Assembly: GCF_014805685.1 (NCBI RefSeq)
Contig: NC_060892.1
Span: 5,601,490 to 5,665,489 of the forward strand
Direction: 5' to 3'
DNA from: Silurus meridionalis
Taxonomy: Eukaryota; Chordata; Actinopteri; Siluriformes; Siluridae
Length of the DNA stretch: 64,000 bases
Every line of letters starts with the position of its first letter. Within the stretch, counting starts at the first letter, position 1. Of this stretch, positions 35,627 to 48,900 are shown piece after piece. The notes under the pieces are model-generated. The model did no database searches and was not told the DNA's origin. It saw nothing but the letters and a program-made list of their open reading frames with translations. The translations under genes and the position numbers were made by a program.

Positions 35627-37870
35627 GTTAGGGTTGTGTTAGGGCATCCAGCGTAAACCATGTGCCAAATCAAACAAGCGGATCATGAAGCAAAATTTCA
35701 TATCGGATCGGTCGAGGCCCGGGTTACCAACGACCGCTACAGGTAGCGTTAGCCAACAGGACAACAGTGGAAATTGGGCTACTCTTAGCGGATGGAGGAA
35801 AAGGAGAGGAGGAAGACGTCTACAGAGACGGCAGGAAAAGGAGAAGTGTAGGAGAATGGAGGTTAGGGCTGGTACATTAAATGTTTGTATTATCACTAAT
35901 AAAGGGAGAGAGGTAGCTGATATGATGGAGAGGAGAAAGGTAGATATGTTGTGTGTTCAAGAGACCAAATGGAAAGGGAGTAAGGCCAGGAACATTGGAA
36001 GTGGGTTTAAACTGTTCTATTATGGTGTGGATGGAAAGAGAAATGGTGTAGGGGTGATTATGAAGGAAGAGTACAGTAAGAGTGTAATGGAGGTGAAGAG
36101 AGTTTCTAATAGGGTGATGAACGTGAAGCTGGAAGTTGAAGGGATGATGATAAATGTCATCAGTGAGATGGAGAAGAAGGAAAAAATCTGGAGTGAGTTA
36201 GTTGAAGTGGTAGATGGTGTACTTAGGAATGAACGACTGGTGATTGGGCCAGACTTCAATGGGCATGTCAATAGGGATGTGGCTAAAGCAGAGGAAAAGG
36301 CATATGAGGAGCTGTATGAGAGGTTGGACACTAAGGATTAAGAAAAGGATTTATAGCGATGGGCCAGGCAGAGGGACCGAGCTGGGAAGGATGTGCTACA
36401 AGTTAGAGCAATAAAGGATGGTGATGAAAATGTGTTGACTAGTGAGGAGAGTGTGTTGAGAAGATGGAGGGAGTATTTTGAGCAGCTGATAAATGAGGAA
36501 CATGAGAGAGAGAAGGATGGATGTGTGGTGATGGTAAAGCAGGAAGTGGATAAGATTAGTAAGAAGGAAGTGAGAGCAGCGATTAAGAGGATGAAGAGTG
36601 GAAAGTTGGTTGGACCAGATGACATACCAGCTCCAGATGTTTAGGAGAGATGGCAGTGGAGTTTTTATCCAGGTTGTTCAACAAAATTTTAAAAGGTTAG
36701 AGGATGTGTGAGGAATGGAGAAGGAGTGTGCTGGTACCGATCTTGAAGAATAAGGGAGATGTGCAGACCTGCAGTAACTACAGAGGAATAAAGTTGATCA
36801 GCCACACCATAAAGTTATGGGAAAGAGCAGTGAAAGCCAGGCTGAAAAAAGAGGTGACCATCTGGATGGACTCAACAAGAACGCGAGTCCATCCAGATCA
36901 ACATGAACGTAAACAAATAGCACTCAAAAATGCACAATTAAACATCAATGGCGGCGTAATCGGACAGAGCGCCCCCCCCCTTGGTTTTATGCTGAGGAAA
37001 AGCACTAAGGACCCAATATTTGCTTAAAGAATGTTGATGGAGAAGTATATAGAAGGTCAGAATGAGTTGCATTGTGTGTTTGTGGATTTAGAGAAAGCGT
37101 AGGACAGGGTGGAGAGAGAGGAGTTGTGGTAATGTATGAGGAAGTCCGGTGTGGCAAAGAAGTATGTGAGGGTGGTGCAGGACATGTATGAGGACAGTGT
37201 GACAGCAGTGAAGTGTGCAGTAGGAACGACAGACTGGTTTAAGTTAGAGGTTGGACTGCATCAAGGATCGGCTCTAAGCCCTTTCCTGTTTGCAGTGGTG
37301 ATGGACAGGTTGATAGACGAGGTCAGATAGGAGTCTCCCTGGACTATAATGTTTGCGGATGATATTGTTATTTGCGGTGAAAGTATCTGCAAAAGTGAAA
37401 AGGAAAATGTATTGGACTGTGGTGAGACCTGCGATGTTGTATGGTTCAGAGACAGTGGCATTGAGTAAAAGACAGGAGGAGGAGCTGGAGGTAGCAGAGC
37501 TGAAGATGTTGAGATTTTCATTGGGAGTGAAAGGATGAAAAGGATTAAAAACAAGTTTATTAGTGGGACAGCGCATGTGGGACGTTTTGAAAACAAAGTG
37601 AGAGAGGCCCGATTGAAATGGTTTGGACATGTGCAGAGAAGGGGCATGGGGTATATCAGTGCTGAGGATGGAGCCACCAGAAAGGAGGCAAAGAGGAAGG
37701 CCAAGGAGGAGGTTTATGGATATGGTGTGGGAAGACATGCAGGTAGCTGATTTGAAAGAGGCAGATGTAGAGGACAGAGTAGTATGGAGACAGATGATCC
37801 GCTGTGGCGACCCCTAATAAGAGTAGCTAAAGAAGAAGAAGAAGAAGAAGAAGAAGAAGAAAAAGAAGAT
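35627..37870 (+). mobile_element. APE-type non-LTR retrotransposon (LINE), longest copy, inactive
   Basis: This is the most complete LINE in the window, probably RTE-like. The 5' end near 35627 shares 'GGGCATCCAGCGTAAACCAT' with the copy at 15.6 kb. The frame 35685-36341 carries an apurinic endonuclease start (V-Q-E-T-K-W, G-V-G-V-I-M) and breaks off after D-F-N-G-H-V. Reverse-transcriptase pieces follow: S-G-K-L-V-G-P-D-D-I-P (about 36597-36630), N-Y-R-G-I-K-L-I-S-H-T (about 36776), G-L-H-Q-G-S-A-L-S-P-F-L-F (about 37252) and the catalytic F-A-D-D near 37352. A codon after L-E-K-A is TAG at 37100-37102, where the family has tyrosine. A deletion just after F-A-D-D joins it to the C-terminal domain (37353-37817, L-K-W-F-G-H-V-Q-R). 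The 3' end is an (AAG)n tail. Several deletions, stops and frameshifts make it dead. Confidence 0.9.
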
Positions 37871-38002
37871 CAGGACACTGATTTCCACACACAGTTAATG
37901 AGGTGATGCCAGAGAAACTGTACCTCTTCTAACTTTTATACGGATTACATTATATATACAGTACATTAGATTATATGTAATATACTGTATGTATATAATA
38001 TA

Positions 38003-38075
<73 letters not shown>

Positions 38076-38450
38076 CAGTACAGTACTGTATACGTAAAAT
38101 AGCATTTTAATTATTAATTATATATTTTCATTAATTAATTAATCATTTAAATTATATTATTTTATTAGTATTTATATATATATTTCTTTTTTATATATAT
38201 TATTATTTTTTTAAATAATATTTTATCATATTCATTATTCAAAAAATGGCCTCAGTAGTTTGTATTCATATTAAATAATCAGGCTGCTTTAAGAAATCAG
38301 GTTGTTTGGAAATCTGTTTTTGTGAAACGTTGGGGTAATATAATAATATCCTAAATATTGGATTTATACATATTAAACAATTATTTCACGTTTTATCTGA
38401 TGCACGTTTACTATAAATGCTATTCAAATAAGTTTAACATCAACTCAAGT
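37871..38450. other. AT-rich spacer with (AT)n array, upstream of DPH5
   Basis: It contains (AT)n at 38004-38071 and several AT-only runs. No gene. A TATAAAT word occurs near 38412, about 150 bp upstream of the DPH5 start codon, but its role is unknown. Confidence 0.6.
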
Positions 38451-38474
38451 ACAGAACACGCTGAGAAGGGTCCC

Positions 38475-38562
38475 GATTCGCGACAGTGTCGTAAACGATT
38501 GCTGCTTTCCGGCAAAACGGATGCCAGTTGCTCCAGTAGTGAACGTCCATGCGTCTTCAGCA
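38475..38562 (+). promoter_or_regulatory. Probable DPH5 5' UTR / promoter-proximal CpG patch
   Basis: About seven CpG dinucleotides fall within 38474-38520 ('CGATTCGCGACAGTGTCGTA' and following), a sharp contrast to the CpG-poor AT-rich DNA on the left. Housekeeping genes such as DPH5 usually start in CpG-rich DNA. No transcription start can be fixed from sequence alone. An in-frame upstream ATG lies at 38521. Confidence 0.4.
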
Positions 38563-39879
38563 ATGTTTTATCTGATCGGTCTCGGGCTCGGGGATGCTAA
38601 AGACATCACGGTAAAGGGATTGGAAGTAATCAAGCAATGCAGCCGCGTTTACCTGGAAGCCTACACGTCCATACTGACTGTGGGGAAAGATGCACTGGTA
38701 TGAAAATGGAGGGGATGCATGGAACATTTCTTTTTTTTTTTTACCGAATCTTAATTATATTAAATAACATGGACAAATCGGGTGACAAAATGCGACTCCA
38801 TTGGACTCTTTAAAATCTCTGTACAATTTTTCTACCTGAAATCTCTCCAGAAAGGCTGAAACAGCAGGAGTCAGCTTGTGTCATCTTAAACACCCTGTAC
38901 TTCATAACACACCCACTTAAACTCTGGAGTAATAATAATAATATGTTTTAATAAAGATTTAATAATGATTAACATGATTTGGATGTCAGTTGAGGTGAAA
39001 AATGGGTATTAAAAGGTACTATTTCTTACCATTTTACTGTACAATTAGTGTGTATTTATCTTTACCTAATATTGTGCTTTGAAGCTGCTCCCATAAGGGG
39101 TCACCAAAGAGGATCATCCGTCTTTATAACCCCCCTGTCCTCTACATCTGCCTCTTTCAAACCAAGCACCTGCATGTCTTCCCTCACCACACCCATAAAC
39201 CTCCTCCTTGGCCTTCCTCTTTTCCTTCTTCCTGGAGGATCAACATTCTTTTCCTGATGAACCCCATGTCCCTCATTGGCACAAGACTAAATCATCTCAA
39301 TCGCGCCTCTCTCACAATCTCTCCAAAACGTCCTACATATACAAAATGATATAGAAAAAAACATATTTAGTCACTAAAGCACAAACTATTTGCACTCACC
39401 AGAAAAATATATGTGACGGCAGCAGATTATTTAAACATGGGTCAAGAACTTTTAATGTTCACATCCACAATGAGAATGAGAGAAGAGTATGGCTTTATCG
39501 GTCGCTTGGTTATTGGTGCCAGAAGGGCTGGATTAAGTCTCAGTAACAGTATTTTCTGGGAATTTCACAAAACTGCCCTTATAGTTTACTCAGAATGGTT
39601 CAAAATACATTGTGGAGATTCAGCATCTTAGGCTGTTTTATGTGAAGACTCATTGAAACTAAACAGCTGAAGACATGGAAAAAAAAAGCAGGTGAGACAA
39701 GATGAATCTGTGTCCATGATAGTTTCAGACACTTGTTCTTGGCCGAAAGACGTGGAACTAGATGTGATCTTCTGCTGTTGTAGCTCATCCACCTGAAGGC
39801 CAGAAGTTTTGTGCATGATGAGATGCTTTTTATGCTTGAACAGGGATTGGTGAACAGTTCATAATAATGAATAGTCATA

Positions 39880-39951
<72 letters not shown>

Positions 39952-42900
39952 AGGAGAAGTATTATGGACGAGAGCTGATTTTGGCAGACAGAGACATGGT
40001 GGAACAGGAGGCAGATGAGATCCTCAAGGGTGCTGATGTCAGTGATGTGGCCTTCTTGGTGGTGGGAGATCCATTTGGGTAAGAAGAAAAAAATATATAC
40101 ACACACAGAAACCTCTAGTACCCTGGATGCTTTACTGGTCTTTACCCCACCCCGTCACTAAATCCACAATATTTATATTACCGTACTTTTGGCTATAGCC
40201 CAAAAATATACATTTCTTATACAACTTATACTATTATTGAAATACTGTTTGTCACATAGAGAACCAGACACAGTGCAACATGCAGTGAAGCGCATTCAAA
40301 GACTGGTCTTCAGGCAAAAAAATGGAAGAAAAGGATAAAATTGTGAAATTTGAAGTTTAAAAGGAAAATTAAAGGATAGAAAGCTTCAGAAAGCCAACAG
40401 ATGGCTATATTACTATAATTGTATAATTGTAAATTTTTAGAATGATAAAAGAATAATTTAATTTAATTGCAATTATATTTTATTTATCTTATGTTTGATT
40501 CGAATTCAATTCAATTTGTTTAGCACTTTTAACAAGAGACATTTGTCCCAAAGCAGCTTTACAGAGATAAATAGGTTATAAAATCTGAATTAGAAGTTTA
40601 GTGCCTATAAGTTTATACCTAATGAGCAAACCGGTGGTGAAACTGGTCAGAAGAATCTCAAAAGCGAACTCATTCTCATCTGGGTGGCACCGAATGTCCA
40701 GTTATTACAGTCCCATCATTGTTGCGGTTACTAATTGTTCTATAATGAGTGTTTGACTACAAAATATGGCAAATGTAGTCTTGAACCCTTGTAACAGACT
40801 GTTAATCCATCTTCTTGAGTGAAACGATTTACAGAATCCTCATGTATCTTTGGGCTGTTTAAGTTGATCCTCAGCTGCAGTGAATGGTTTCAAGCTCCTT
40901 CTATATATAAGCCTTCAGAATGAATCGGGCTGGAAAGAAGAAGGGTTCAGGATCATTGGGTAGGTTGATAGAGAGAGAGAAAGGAGGAGGAAAAGGGGAG
41001 ATGAGAGAGAAACATGGATTATTAGGTCATTTACATTTATGGCTTTTAGTAGACGTCCTTATCCATTGCGACTTACATTTATCTCATTAATACAACCGAG
41101 CAGCTAAGGGCCTTGCTCAGGGGCCCAGGAATGGCAGCTTGATGAGGTTGGGATTTGAATTTTTGGTTTCAAAGTCCATTGCCTTCACCATTGGGGTACC
41201 ACCTGCCATATTGGCTACATATGACAACCTAATTGTTAAACAGATATATAATTCCGCATTGATGCCTCAGATGCCTTTACACCAGACACTGGCAGCACAC
41301 AGAGTGTATATTTAAAAGAACAATAAACGTGTTTTTGTGGATGCACATCATCTAAACATCACATGGACGATTTTTCAGTCTGCATCCATACAGTGATGAA
41401 CTTGTGACCTCTGTGATTTTTTTCCTGGGCTCCTCTCAGAAGCCCTCATTGGCCAGTATTCATCTGCTAAACCATTGCCTGACCACGCAGTAATACATGC
41501 TGTTGGCTTCGTATGCATTTCCTTTCCGCGTGTTTTTCCCCTGATTTGAAACCCACTCGGGCCCTGAAACCGGCAGCCTGTTTCACTGTTTATTTTTTTC
41601 CTCATTTTTGGACAAAAACGATTCTTATTTAATGATGTTTAATGATATATTTCAAAGCCAGATGCTTGACATTTCTTGGGCTGATACTAAAATCTAAATA
41701 GTGCACTTATAAGCAGGAAAATTGTGGTTTATGTTCGATAACCATTTTTCATTTTTGTGTTTCTTTGTTTTTCTTTGGGGGTTTTTGTAGTCATTGTAAT
41801 TGATTTATTTTGTTGTTGTTGTTTTAGAGCCACAACTCACAGTGACCTGGTCCTGAGAGCAGTGAATGCTGGGATAAAGTACAGAGTCATCCATAATGCC
41901 TCTATCCTGAATGCAGTGGGCTGCTGTGGGCTGCAGGTAGTCCTTTCGTTTTTCCTAAACTCTTTATCATATCCAGCAACTACAGCTAAACAGTTGAAAT
42001 TGTAGTCATGTGGACGTTCATTTCAATTCTGTATTATTTGTAGAGCGCTTTTAAAAAAGCACATTGTCCCAAAGCAGCTTTATAGAGATTGTGAAATGAT
42101 TGTAAACGTTTAGTACCTATAAGTTCGTTCCTTATAATTTGTATGTTTATCCCTGAGTCGTGGCCAGTGGTGACAGTGTCAAGGATCAACTTCCTGAGAT
42201 GGCATGAGGAAGAAACCGTGAGAGGAACCAGACTCAAAAGGGAACCCATCCTCATCCTTAATATCGAATGTCCATTCATTACACATTGTTGAGGCGATTA
42301 AATGCAAAACTGTTCATGCAAACTTTACTCATGCGCCATTGTAGTAGAACGTATATACATTTCAATCCAAAACCATCCTCAAAGCAGCGTGCCGAGCCGT
42401 GTATCTTCCCGGCATTCAGCACGGATCCATCAATAACACGGCTGGGTATTGAGCTGTTCGAGCACCATTGTGCTCCCTGAGACCCCAGCTGTTCTCACAC
42501 TGCTGTTCTGGGATCAGTCCTGTGATTTATTAGTCCTGTAATTGAAAATAGTTTAATCCCATCAGCTCATCCTGGATCAGTTTTTCCACTGGGATGAGAA
42601 AAGAGCGCGTGGACGGCACTAACAAACCATCACAGGATGAACCGCGTGTAACCAGAGACGCGTGGTTCTGTTTATCCAATCCATTTATACCTCATTAACT
42701 CTAATGCGAAAACAATGACCGCAAGTGCATAAATATTTGTTTTTGATAGACGACACCTTTTAGTGGCTGTGCGAGCTTGCACGGGATCGAGCAGATCGAT
42801 AAGAGTGTGTTTTTGTTGTGTCAGCTGGATCAGCGAGCCATCAAATCAACACACACACACACAGAGGCTTGACTCACTAAGTAACAGGAAGCACCTGGCC

Positions 42901-45900
42901 CAGTACTGGTAGTTACTCACATAGCAGTGGATATGAAAAAAATTTCAAAATATACAAAATGAAGGTGTTTATAAAGTTCCATAGGACAAAAAATGATTTT
43001 ATATCACATTTGACCAATTTACATTTCAGCGATTATATACATACACTATATATTGGAGATGCACATCACTAATAACTGAGGCAGATTTGATTCGCATCTT
43101 GATGGTTGCCAACGATACGATGCATTAAAGATACATATGAAGCAGCTACCGGTGCGATGCATTTCACCCCAATTACGATGCAGTTTAATGCGATTCAATG
43201 CCATACAATGCCATGATGGAATAAATACGATGCTATTGGCGCTATTCAATATAATAGAGAGAGTTCACTTTTATTTCTTTGGTTCAGACAGACAACAAAT
43301 CCTACATTCACACAAGTGCCTTCTGACTTGTTACTCTTTCACACACAGACCTTTGTGTTTCAAAAAAAGACATAAAATTATTAAGCGTTCTTTTCCTGTT
43401 GTGTCTCCAGGAAGTTGCAGCTCTACCTCTGCCATGTCAATCTGTATTCCATGTGACTCTCAGGACACGCCTCCGTCTCCGTAGTGTTGTGATGCGTCAT
43501 ATTCACGTAGCAGCAGTGGTGCTGAGAGAACGCGATCGAGAAACAGATTAGGTAGAAAAAAACCCAATCTTTTTTCATAATAAAAAAAAAAAAGTAAAAG
43601 CACATCTACTATTAAATATATATAAATAAATTGATGCATCACATCGGTTTAGTTTTATGTTACCATCCCTAGTATATATGGACAAAAGTATTGGGACACC
43701 AGACTTTTCCAGCCATATGTGGCTCCTCCTCAGACTGTTAGCACAAAGTTTGAGGCACATAATAGTATATGCGTTTGGATGCAGTAAATCTTTTCTTCAA
43801 TTAAACTAGGAGCTTGCTGTTCCAGCATGATAATGCTCCTGCACAAAGCCAGCTCAATTAAGATATGGGTTGAAGTGAAAGATCTTCTGCTCTAGAGCTC
43901 TGACCTCAACCCTACTGAACACCTTTGGGATGAATGTGAACGCTGACTCTGCACCCCAGACCCCCTCATCCTCACTTACATCAGTACCTGACTTTACTAA
44001 CAGCCATGTGACTGAAAGAATCTCACACAAATCTCCACAAGCGTACTCCAAAATCTAGTGGAACATCTCACCAGAAGAGTGGAGTTTATTCTAACAGCAA
44101 ATGGGAACTTAATGTGGAATGGGATGTTCAGTGGATGTTGTGTAACATTTATTTGTCTGTCTGTTTGTCAATTGCCAGTTGTACAATTTTGGTGAGACAG
44201 TGTCCATCGTGTTCTGGACAGACAGCTGGAAACCTGAGAGCTTCTACGATAAGATCAAGAAGAACAGGGACATGGGAATGCACACGCTCTGCCTTCTGGG
44301 TAAGCAGGCCAATGTCGTGATGTGAACAATTAACTCCTATTTTAGCTTCGAAAGCTAATTGCATACAGAAATAATGTACTGATCAGTGTGAGAATTGACA
44401 TTTGATTGGAATGCTACATGCTTGGGTTCATACCAGCTTTGTTTTCAAGCTGTTTTCAGCATTCACCATGATGGCTACTTCCCTCCAGGCTGTATTTTTA
44501 CTTTGTAATAAAGCTAAACACATTTCATGAGGTTGTATGTGGTGAGACCTGAGATGTTGTATGGATTAGAGACAGTGGCATTGAGTAAAAGACAGGAGGT
44601 GGAGCTGGAGGTAGCAGAGCTGAAGATGTTGAGGTTTTCGTTGTGAGTGACGACGATGGACAGGATTAGAAATGAGTTTATTAGAGGGACAGCCCATGCA
44701 GGACGTTTTGGTGACAAGGTGAGGGAGGTGAGATTGAGATGGTTTGGACATGTGCAGAGGAGGGACATGAGTTATATTGGTAGAAGAATGCTGAGGATGG
44801 AGCCACCAGGAAGGAGGAAAAGAGGAAGACCAAGGAGGAGGTTTATGGATGTGGTGAGGGAAGACATGCAGGTAGTTGGTGTGAAAGAGGCAGATGTAGA
44901 GGACAGGGTGGTATGGAGACGGATGATCTGCTGTGGTGACTCCTAACGGGAGCAGCCGAAAGAAGAAGAAGAAGAAGAAGTATAATATAGCAGGATGTCA
45001 AACCCAAAATCTAAAATGAATTTTAGGCTTTAAAAAGGTCTTAAATTCGCTGTTCTACTTTTAAATAATTTTATTTCTTATTCTAGTTTTAAAATAAAAA
45101 GTCTTTATTTTCCGATGCCCATGTAACGCTACCTTTCATTCTCATTTAAATGCTCCTGCAACACCGTAGAAAGTTTTTGTTTGTTAGTTTCCGTGGTTTT
45201 GTAGTTCTTTCTTTCACTCGTCCAAATACAATTTGCTGTATTACGATTACAAATAAGACCAACATGCAACAGCCAATCAGCTTTCTGCTATTGGCGTGAC
45301 CCTCTCTTGCATTGGTTTACAGACATGAAACGGATTTTATTTTTCAGCTACGGGGTAGTGCAAGTTTAGCTACACTTAAATTTCTTAAAAAGGTCGTAAA
45401 AAGTCTTAAATTTGACTTGGTGGAACCTGCAGAATCCTGAAAAAAAAAACTCCAGCCTCTGTGTTTCAAACTAGTGGGTCAGGATGCAGTAGTGACATGT
45501 GCATTTCTGTGTCTAACCAAAAGACCTCCAGTTGGTTCTGGAGCTAGCTACACTGATCCTGTGGCCATTTTCTTTTGCCCAGTATCAACCAGGGAAACCA
45601 TGGCAACCATTTGTAACTGAGGATTGGAGCAGCGCAAGGTGTAAAATTCGCTGCCCGTATATGAGGACACATGAACATGACCGACAAAGACATGGCAATG
45701 AAAATGTCAAAGCCAGACACTTCCCTGAGGGACTTGACTCCACCCTGTCCCCGCAACACACTGTTCCTTTCTGTGTTCTCCCTGGAGTCGGCGTTAAATC
45801 AGCTTAATTCTTTCACACACAAAAGGCATGAATGTATCCGACGCAAGTGCGTGTGTGTGTGTGTGTGTGCGCGTGTGTGTGAGCTTGCCCATGTGTGTAT

Positions 45901-48900
45901 ACGTGCACCAGATGGTCTTCATAGGGAAATGATGATTTAGGTTTAACTCCACCACCTTAAGGGATCAAATCCCCAAAGAAAGCAGAATTTGAATGACAGG
46001 TGACTCCGCCCTCTGCCTGGTAGTGGTGAAGGCTGGGCAGTGAGGGCTCAGGTGGGATTCAGATCAGCATGAGGCCAGAGTGAATGTGAGCTGTTATTAA
46101 CCTCATTATTCAACAGCAGACAGCGAGACCCGTATTATTTGCTTCACCTTCCACCAACACACCCATCCCAGACATCACACACACACACACCAGACAGCTC
46201 ACACTCCAGACACCGCACACTGATTGGTTTATCCTTCATTACATTTACTAACAAGCCATAGATTATTTATCAGCCTGACACAGATTACTCCAAAGTAGCA
46301 TAATCAATTTGATTGTAAATGAGTTTGTGTGTGTGTCAGTGCCTGTAAGTCTCTTCTTTGTATGCTAGAAGATCCTAAATTCTGTTTTCTGGCAGTAATT
46401 ATCATGCATGTAAAGCTGCATGCAGTATCAAATATAATCAAATAAGTACTTTATATCACTTCTGTAATAAAAGCTATAAACATTGATTTCCTCAGCTGTA
46501 TACCAGTTCCCTTCATTGGCTTCCTGTATACCAGTTCCCTCCACTGGTTTCCTGTATACCATTTCCCTCCACTGGCTTTCTGTTCACCAGTTCCCTTCAC
46601 TGGGTTTCTGTTCACCAGTTCCCTTCACTGGCTTCCTGTATACCAGTTCCCTCCACTGGCTTCCTGTATACCAGTTCCCTTCACTGGCTTCCTGTATACC
46701 AGTTCCCTTCACTGGCTTCCTGTATACCAGTTCCCTTCACTGGCTTCCTGTATACCAGTTCCCTCCACTGGCTTCCTGTTCATCAGTTCCCTTCACTGGC
46801 TTCTTGTATACCAGTTCCCTTCACTGGCTTCCTGTATACCAGTTCCCTTCACTGGCTTTCTGTATACCAGTTTCCTCCACTGGCATGGCATCCTGTGAAA
46901 CAGACCATCAACCCTCTACCTCTAAGCTCTTACCCCCCCAGCCTTCTCCCCTCACTGCACCATGCTCCCTCCAATAATCCATCACCGCTCGACTGGTTCC
47001 ACCATCTCTAAGGGTACAAGGAAAGCCATGATTTCAGACTAGTCTCTGTTGTGGCATGGCAGTGGAATGTCTCCCAAAAGAGGTTTAGACTAATTGTATT
47101 TTTAGTCTTTGTCCTGGTGAGCCAGCAATAGAATGTATTTATCAAAACGCTTCAAAGCACTTTGTAAGTCGCTCTTGATAAGGCCGTCTCCCAAATGCCG
47201 TAAATTGAAGACCCCGGCTAGCATTTTAACTCGCTGGATAAACAAATCTACCTTGAGAGAAACCTTTTTGTGTGGAAGTTCAAATCGTTTGGAGCTTTTT
47301 CCTCTTTCTTCCATGCTACTGTCACCAGGCTCACTCATAAGAGTTGATCTTATAGGCACTACATTTAAAGGCACCAACACTTTAATTTATGTTTTATAAC
47401 CTATTTATCTTTATAAGGAGAAAAGTGGTAACTCAGTGGTTAAGGCTCCGGGTTACTAATCAGAAGGTCAGGTTTAACTTCCAGTATCACCAAGCTGCAT
47501 TTCTTGGGGCCCTTGAGCAAGGCCCCTCAACTGTAACTTGGACTTGGGCAATGTCCGTTGTAAAAATATTTGCATGAAAAATATGCAATTCTAATGAAGA
47601 ATTGAAATAAAAGAATGTTACAGCCAGTTTATTTAGTAGAACGACTGAAGAAATATGATGGAAAAGACTAGGACACTCAATAATATGAATTCTATTTAAT
47701 ATGTTACATTCTCTGTTTCACAGATATCAAAGTGAAGGAGCAGTCCATGGAGAACCTTATGAGGTAAGACGTCTGGTCTGATTTATATCTGCAGCCCTGT
47801 AGCACTTTGTCAGTGGAGATTGTGGTTTATTACAGACGATCGCTTTCTAAAGGTTTATAAAGTTGGACGTGACCCAGGTGAGCTGACCACGGAGGGATAA
47901 ACACGGTTATTTGTTTTACTTGGATTCTTGATGTGCCATAAAAAAAAAGAAACGAAACGTTTATTACTTTCTTATTCAAGCACTCGAAAAATCTGATTTA
48001 CAGCCCGAGCTTTTTAAGGGCACGTTGCGTCTCAGCTTACAGAAAAGGTCGTTCGTTTCTTTCACGCTTCAGAACACGTTATAATTTCACCTCCCATTTC
48101 ACACGGACCCAGGTGGGCTTGCATGTTCCACTGCGGCCGCTGGAAAGAGCGGAGGCCTCAATACCGCTATGCCACAGCCCAAGTGGAACCGGGAAAAGGC
48201 CCTAATTTCTCCCAGATCGACTGATTCAGTTGGATCGTTCCTCGGAAATGGAAGAAACACGCACTCTTCTGGGTTTCTGGTCAGAGCCGAGCATGCTTGT
48301 CGAATGAGGTTTCAGCCTCGTCGTTCAGCAGAAAGCAAGGCGAATACATTTAGCGCTTGTTTCCTGTATTAAGTTAATATGGAGTGATGCATTAAGACGA
48401 GGGTTTGTACCATGTAAAGAGCACTCAGTACTCGCAGTCAATATGTCTATCTTAAGAACAATTGCCATAAATACTACAAGTCCATTAGAGTTCTTTGTCT
48501 CTCTTTCTCTCTCTTTCTCGCACTCACTCTCTCTTTAAAGAGGGCGTAAGGTTTACGAGCCACCCAGGTTCATGTCGGTGGCTCAGGCGGCCGAGCAGCT
48601 GCTGGAGGTCGTGCAGAACCGCCGAGAACGAGCAGAGGAACCAGGTGAAAAAGAAAATGTTTTTTGCTGACCTGCAACTTTTGACAGTTCATTCTCTGGC
48701 ACATTGTGCAGGTCTTCACTTATTACATTCATAAACCACAACTTATACACAACACAATATACATTATCAGGACATTATATGGACCAAAGTTTGTGGACAC
48801 CTGACCATAAGATCGGTTTGTGCTGAACATCCAGTCCTCATTTGTTTTCTATTAAAATAACCTCCACTCTACAGGGTAGATGTTCCATTAGATTTTGTAG

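Noticed and set aside
35685..36341. 218-codon frame as a host gene
   Set aside because: It carries LINE endonuclease motifs (V-Q-E-T-K-W, D-F-N-G-H-V) and is followed by reverse-transcriptase pieces and an AAG tail.
46483..46977. 164-codon open frame and regularly spaced 28-bp repeats, possible repeat protein or CRISPR-like array
   Set aside because: Units are directly adjacent without spacers and the 28-bp period is not codon-based. The frame is stop-free by chance and lies inside a DPH5 intron.
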